From: Clostridium sp. CAG:609
GTDB lineage: Bacteria > Bacillota_I > Bacilli_A > RF39 > UBA660
DNA: 64,000 nt
Direction: 5' to 3'
Assembly: GCA_000438075.1 (NCBI GenBank)
Contig: FR903528.1
Span: forward strand, 1 to 64,000
In this document: one piece after another, positions 60,281-64,000 of the stretch
How the letters are laid out: each line of letters starts with the position of its first letter
Position numbering within the stretch: the stretch's first letter is position 1
Notes under the pieces: generated by a model
The model's database searches: none
Told to the model about the DNA's origin: nothing
The model's input: the letters and a program-made list of their open reading frames with translations, nothing else
Translations under genes and position numbers: made by a program

Positions 60281-62336
60281 TTTTACTCCTTTCCTCAATT
60301 CTTTCTTGAATACATTCTATAATACATTTTGCTCCAGCTTCGCCAGAACTTCCAATATTATAAATACTATCATTTAACAAATCAGTAATTTTTTTAGTAT
60401 ATTCTTTATTACCAATTAAACTCTTAACAACTTTATTAACTTCTTTTAATTTATCTGGTGCTATTGATTTACCAATTACTTCTCTAGACCATATTGTATA
60501 AGGTTCTATTTTTATATCCTTATAATGAGGATTCATTATCTTCATAGGGGTATTAATAAACAATACTGGTTTTTTAGTAGTAAACGCATATTCATACGCT
60601 ATCCCAGACCAATCTGTAATTAATAAATCAGCATCCAATATAGAATTATTACTTGAAAAATCTGTTTGAATATAAATTTGTTTATTATCTTTATACTTTT
60701 CTTTTAATTTTTCAAATTTTTCTTTTTTATGTCTTACTTCTTGTGGATGTGGTCTAACAATTATATCATAATCTTTATTCTTAAGTAATTCACTAATTAA
60801 TTCATCTAAACACAAATCACATATATTATCTTTTTGCCATGATGGTGCTATTAATATAGATTTTCTCTTAGAATTATTTTTCTTTTCTTTATAGTTTTTC
60901 AACATATCATCTAATAAACAATATCCATAATCTACAATTTTTCTATCTAATTTAAACAACTTAAATGTAGCTTCAGCTTCTTCTCTTTGATATTTTCCAC
61001 TTGCCAAAAATACATCATATGCATTAATAGATTTATATCTTTGAGTTAAATTAATACTATCTACACCATGAGGTATATAAACATATGTAATATCATCTCT
61101 TACATAACTTCTTTTAATATGATAATTTTCCAAATCAGGCATTGTCATAACTACAACATCAGCATCCATTTTCATCATTAAAGTAATTAATTTTTTTTCT
61201 TCAATATAATAAGCTTTAATATGATTATTATCTTTAGCCATATTAAATATATTATCATTATAATCACTAGTAATATAATGTATTATAATATTTGTATGTT
61301 CCAATAAATATTCAATAATAGATTTATAATATTTATAAAAACCATTACTTTCAGAATAAAAAACTAAATGTTTATTTGCTATTTTAAAGAATCTTTTATA
61401 ATCTTCTTTTTCTTTTTTTATTTGTTCTTTAGTTCTTTTTTTCTTTTTATCTAAACTCATCAAAGCTTTTAATTCTTTTTGTCCTTTTTCTAATTCTTCA
61501 AAATTAACAAACTTTTTAGGATTTATCCATATATTTAACAACCATTGATTTAATACTGCAAATAAATTACTAAATGTCCAATATAATGCAACACCAGCAG
61601 GTACAAAATAACCTAAGTATAGTGATAATAAAACAGAAAATATTAACATACCCCATTTATTAGCTTTAGATTGTTCAGATTGTAATACATTCATTTTGTT
61701 TTGACCAATACACATAATTAAAGCACTAAGACCTGCAATAATTGGAATTAATATAGCTATTCCACCTTCATATTGAGCAATCCAACTCATATCCATTCCG
61801 CAAAACATCAAATTAAAATCAATTATTTTTTTATTTACATCTTCATATCCATCAATGCTTTTATAACTATTGGCATTTCCATTTTTAATATCATTAACAA
61901 CCATTAATTCTAATGAAGACGCTTCACTATCAACATCCTTATTATTATCTAAATAGATATTTTCATATTGTGTAACAACATTTTCAGGAACATCCAAAAT
62001 ATGTGTTAATGGTTTATTAATTACTTCAACTAAACCAAGTAATAAAATAATTTGTACAATAAGGGGAACTAAAGATACTAAAGCATTATATTTTTCTTTC
62101 TTATATAATGCTGCAGTTTCTTCAGCAATCTTATCTTTATCTCCAAAATAATTTATTTTTATTTTATTAATGTCAGGTTGCATTTTTACCATTTTAATAG
62201 AATTTTTTTGAACCCAAATACTAATTGGTAATAATACTATCTTACTAAATAAAGTAAATAATATTATTGCCACCCCATAGTTTTTACACAAATTATATAA
62301 AAACGACATTATAAATCCTAAAACATCAACTAACAT
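60267..62336 (-). CDS. YidC/Oxa1-type insertase fused to a TagF-like CDP-glycerol glycerophosphotransferase
   Basis: 689 residues. Residues about 1-290 are a YidC/Oxa1/SpoIIIJ-type domain with five membrane helices: NYGVAIILFTLFSKIVLLPI (Lys32 where the groove Arg is usual), KKEKYNALVSLVPLIVQIILLLGLVEVI and YFVPAGVALYWTFSNLFAVLNQ. A basic linker (about 300-325) leads to a CDP-glycerol glycerophosphotransferase domain (about 330-680) with VYIPHGVDSINLT, DIIVRPHPQEV and LLITDWSGIAYEYAFTTKKPVLFIN. It lacks the YidC lipobox. The second domain would add glycerol- or ribitol-phosphate units to a surface polymer. One frame with no break supports a true fusion. Overlaps the YIDP gene; 5 bases follow the LtaS-like gene. 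Confidence 0.9.
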   Translation of the reverse strand: MLVDVLGFIMSFLYNLCKNYGVAIILFTLFSKIVLLPISIWVQKNSIKMVKMQPDINKIKINYFGDKDKIAEETAALYKKEKYNALVSLVPLIVQIILLLGLVEVINKPLTHILDVPENVVTQYENIYLDNNKDVDSEASSLELMVVNDIKNGNANSYKSIDGYEDVNKKIIDFNLMFCGMDMSWIAQYEGGIAILIPIIAGLSALIMCIGQNKMNVLQSEQSKANKWGMLIFSVLLSLYLGYFVPAGVALYWTFSNLFAVLNQWLLNIWINPKKFVNFEELEKGQKELKALMSLDKKKKRTKEQIKKEKEDYKRFFKIANKHLVFYSESNGFYKYYKSIIEYLLEHTNIIIHYITSDYNDNIFNMAKDNNHIKAYYIEEKKLITLMMKMDADVVVMTMPDLENYHIKRSYVRDDITYVYIPHGVDSINLTQRYKSINAYDVFLASGKYQREEAEATFKLFKLDRKIVDYGYCLLDDMLKNYKEKKNNSKRKSILIAPSWQKDNICDLCLDELISELLKNKDYDIIVRPHPQEVRHKKEKFEKLKEKYKDNKQIYIQTDFSSNNSILDADLLITDWSGIAYEYAFTTKKPVLFINTPMKIMNPHYKDIKIEPYTIWSREVIGKSIAPDKLKEVNKVVKSLIGNKEYTKKITDLLNDSIYNIGSSGEAGAKCIIECIQERIEERSKNEEK

Positions 62337-62341
62337 TTAAA

Positions 62342-63976
62342 TCACCTTTCATATTTCTTTCCAGTATTTTTTAATTTATCAGTTTCCCAGGCATGACCAT
62401 CTAATAATTGTTCAGACATTTTATCATAATCTTTATAATACAAATATCTTCTAACTCGATTCTTTTGAATATTTTTCAACATTTCATTACTTTGTTTTCC
62501 ATCTAGTAAATCCATATATATTTCATTTAAATCTTCAAAAGAAACTTTTTTATCAGACACCTTTAAATCATGTTTTTCATTAAAACCTTTGATAAAAAGA
62601 ATAGGATTTTGTCTTCCTACATGTTCATAGCCATTAAAACCATGATCTGACAAAATAATTATAGCAGTATTATCATATTGACCGCTTTCCTTTATTCTCT
62701 TTAAATATTTATCAATAAAAGTAATAGTAGCTTCCAATTTATCGTGATAAGTACCATTTTCAATACTTTCCATATCCTTATTTAAATTAAAAGGGTAATG
62801 ACCACCTTCAATATGTAAAAATTGAAAATAATTATTATCTTGTAAAGTCACATCATTAATCAATTCATAATCAACCATATCTAACCATGTAAATACTCTA
62901 TTGTCGGTATTTTTATCAATTTCCTTTTTACATAATGAATAATCTAATGTTTCAATTTTGGAAAACCTTTTCAATTGAAAAGGAAGATACTTAAATAAAA
63001 TATATTTTAATTCTTGTTTTATAAAAGGGATAAATTTGATGTTTGAATTTATTTTTTTTACATTTTTAATATCATAAGTATCATTGTTAAAAATCCATAA
63101 TTCTTCGTCATAAATATTTAAATCGTAATTTTTATCCTTCAAAGTATGGAATAATTTAGAATTATCAAAAGCATACAAATAATGTTCCGCATAAGTAGTT
63201 TTAGCTTCATACCAAATCCCTGAAAAAATATATGGAACAGAGTCTCTAGTAAACCCATAAGTAGATAATGTATCTGGATAATATGTAAAATTCTCAAAAA
63301 CATTTTCTGATTTTGTAGATTTAATAACTTCTGTAAAATCTTTTTGATCAACACAATCGGTTAATAAAATTAAAAAATTTTTATTTTTAGATAAATTATT
63401 AATATTTAAATTAGTAGAAGTATAACTTCCCTTTTCAACATAAATCTCTTTATTAGTTAGCAAAATACTAACCAAACTTACTGATAACATAGCAAATACT
63501 GCTAAAGAAACATATTTAACTATAGACATATATTCTTTACTTAATTTTTTATACAAAATTATATTAATAACTATTAATACTAACCACATTCCAATAGAAA
63601 TTAAACCTTGTTTAGTATAATTACTCCATATAATAGGTGAACCATCCAAAGTTGGAAGAGACCCAGCCAAATAATTTCCTTGAATATATGTAGCAATAAA
63701 TATAATAAATACAATCATTAAATAAATCTTATAAACAATGTCTTTTTTAAATTTTTTACTTACAAAATAAATAATAAATGATAATACAGAAAAAGACAAT
63801 AAAACTCCAATAAAAATCAATAAATTATTTAAAACTAATGTCTTAAAATTAAACCAATAATCATTAACATTTGATGAATAAGCAACTATTGGTTCATAAA
63901 TAAATAACATAAATGCAAAAGTAAAAAACATTATTAAACTAACACTAAACTCTTTAAAACTTAATTTTTCTTTCAT
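62342..63976 (-). CDS. LtaS-like sulfatase-fold membrane enzyme
   Basis: 544 residues. Five N-terminal membrane helices (about 10-185) precede an extracellular alkaline-phosphatase/sulfatase-fold domain. Active-site elements are LILLTDCVDQKDF, where the first Asp binds metal, YPDTLSTYGFTRDSVPYIFSG with a likely Thr/Ser nucleophile, FLHIEGGHYPFN and IIILSDHGFNGYEHVG (metal-binding Asp-His). The layout matches lipoteichoic acid synthase and phosphoglycerol transferases, which move phosphoglycerol or phosphoethanolamine from lipids to polymers. First gene seen of the cluster; the ribosome binding site before its ATG is weak (GGAAAG, 13 bases away), and the cluster may continue beyond the window. 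Confidence 0.88.
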   Translation of the reverse strand: MKEKLSFKEFSVSLIMFFTFAFMLFIYEPIVAYSSNVNDYWFNFKTLVLNNLLIFIGVLLSFSVLSFIIYFVSKKFKKDIVYKIYLMIVFIIFIATYIQGNYLAGSLPTLDGSPIIWSNYTKQGLISIGMWLVLIVINIILYKKLSKEYMSIVKYVSLAVFAMLSVSLVSILLTNKEIYVEKGSYTSTNLNINNLSKNKNFLILLTDCVDQKDFTEVIKSTKSENVFENFTYYPDTLSTYGFTRDSVPYIFSGIWYEAKTTYAEHYLYAFDNSKLFHTLKDKNYDLNIYDEELWIFNNDTYDIKNVKKINSNIKFIPFIKQELKYILFKYLPFQLKRFSKIETLDYSLCKKEIDKNTDNRVFTWLDMVDYELINDVTLQDNNYFQFLHIEGGHYPFNLNKDMESIENGTYHDKLEATITFIDKYLKRIKESGQYDNTAIIILSDHGFNGYEHVGRQNPILFIKGFNEKHDLKVSDKKVSFEDLNEIYMDLLDGKQSNEMLKNIQKNRVRRYLYYKDYDKMSEQLLDGHAWETDKLKNTGKKYER

Positions 63977-64000
63977 AAATACACGCTTCTTTCCTATAAA

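Noticed and set aside
1..64000. CRISPR arrays, insertion sequences or prophage genes
   Set aside because: No spaced direct repeats, transposase motifs or phage structural genes were recognised in any part of the window.

Overview
The window reads as chromosome of a very AT-rich, Gram-positive-type member of the Bacillota, probably an uncultured gut lineage of Bacilli related to the Mollicutes (RF39-like or Erysipelotrichia-like; lineage is inference). Supporting signs are Bacillus-type housekeeping genes (recA, typA, pcrA, ligA, ezrA, ylxM-ftsY, RNases J and Y), a T-box leader, a glmS ribozyme, an NrnA-type phosphoesterase and several sporulation genes. The genetic code is standard: TGA is a stop (for example glmS and spoIIAA) and Trp is TGG. 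No insertion sequence, prophage, CRISPR array, rRNA or replication origin was seen, and no stretch over about 300 bases lacks a gene or RNA element.

Layout. 0-4.2 kb: a secreted surface protein, typA and recA. 4.3-7.0 kb: a compressed sporulation operon, spoIIAA - sigma factor - spoVAC - spoVAD - spoVAE, with no spoIIAB between the first two genes. 7.1-12.1 kb: envelope and signalling genes (LCP transferase, YihY membrane protein, a receptor with a degenerate GGDEF domain). 12.2-20.5 kb: DNA repair and metabolism (ligA, nucleotidyltransferase, pcrA, recX, nrnA, ackA) with a small VirB2-like two-helix protein. A paralogue of that protein lies at 20.9 kb. 21.3-25.4 kb: the conserved ezrA - cysteine desulfurase - thiI group.

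26-30 kb: glmS behind a self-cleaving riboswitch, an orphan MvaI/BcnI-like nuclease gene with a non-standard start, and two tRNA operons (Arg-Pro; Val-Thr-Tyr-Gln-Lys). 30-35 kb: miaB, serS with a Ser-UCU T-box, perR-rubrerythrin with a perfect operator palindrome, and spoVS. 35-39.6 kb: membrane proteins, a glycine-rich surface protein and spore-coat cotJ genes, with cotJA and cotJB apparently fused. 39.7-49 kb: ftsK/spoIIIE, a thioredoxin-like protein, trmL, a stand-alone amidoligase, a DD-carboxypeptidase, ylxM-ftsY and rnjA. 49-53.8 kb: a GT2 enzyme, an unknown membrane protein, a phosphodiester glycosidase and rny. 54-55.8 kb: an NgoPII-like (GGCC) restriction-modification pair. 55.9-64 kb: a surface polymer cluster with three glycosyltransferase genes, an LtaS-like sulfatase-fold enzyme, a small YIDP-motif membrane protein, and a fusion of a YidC/Oxa1 insertase with a TagF-like glycerophosphotransferase.

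The genes fit together as a spore-related programme (SpoIIAA, sigma, SpoVA channel, SpoVS, CotJ, SpoIIIE-type translocase) and a surface-polymer programme (TagA-like, TagF-like and LtaS-like enzymes plus an LCP ligase). The least explained items are the YidC-TagF fusion, the spoIIAB-less sigma operon, the paired cysteine-motif pilin-like proteins, the stand-alone amidoligase, and the nuclease gene whose ribosome binding site faces ATT/ATA codons.
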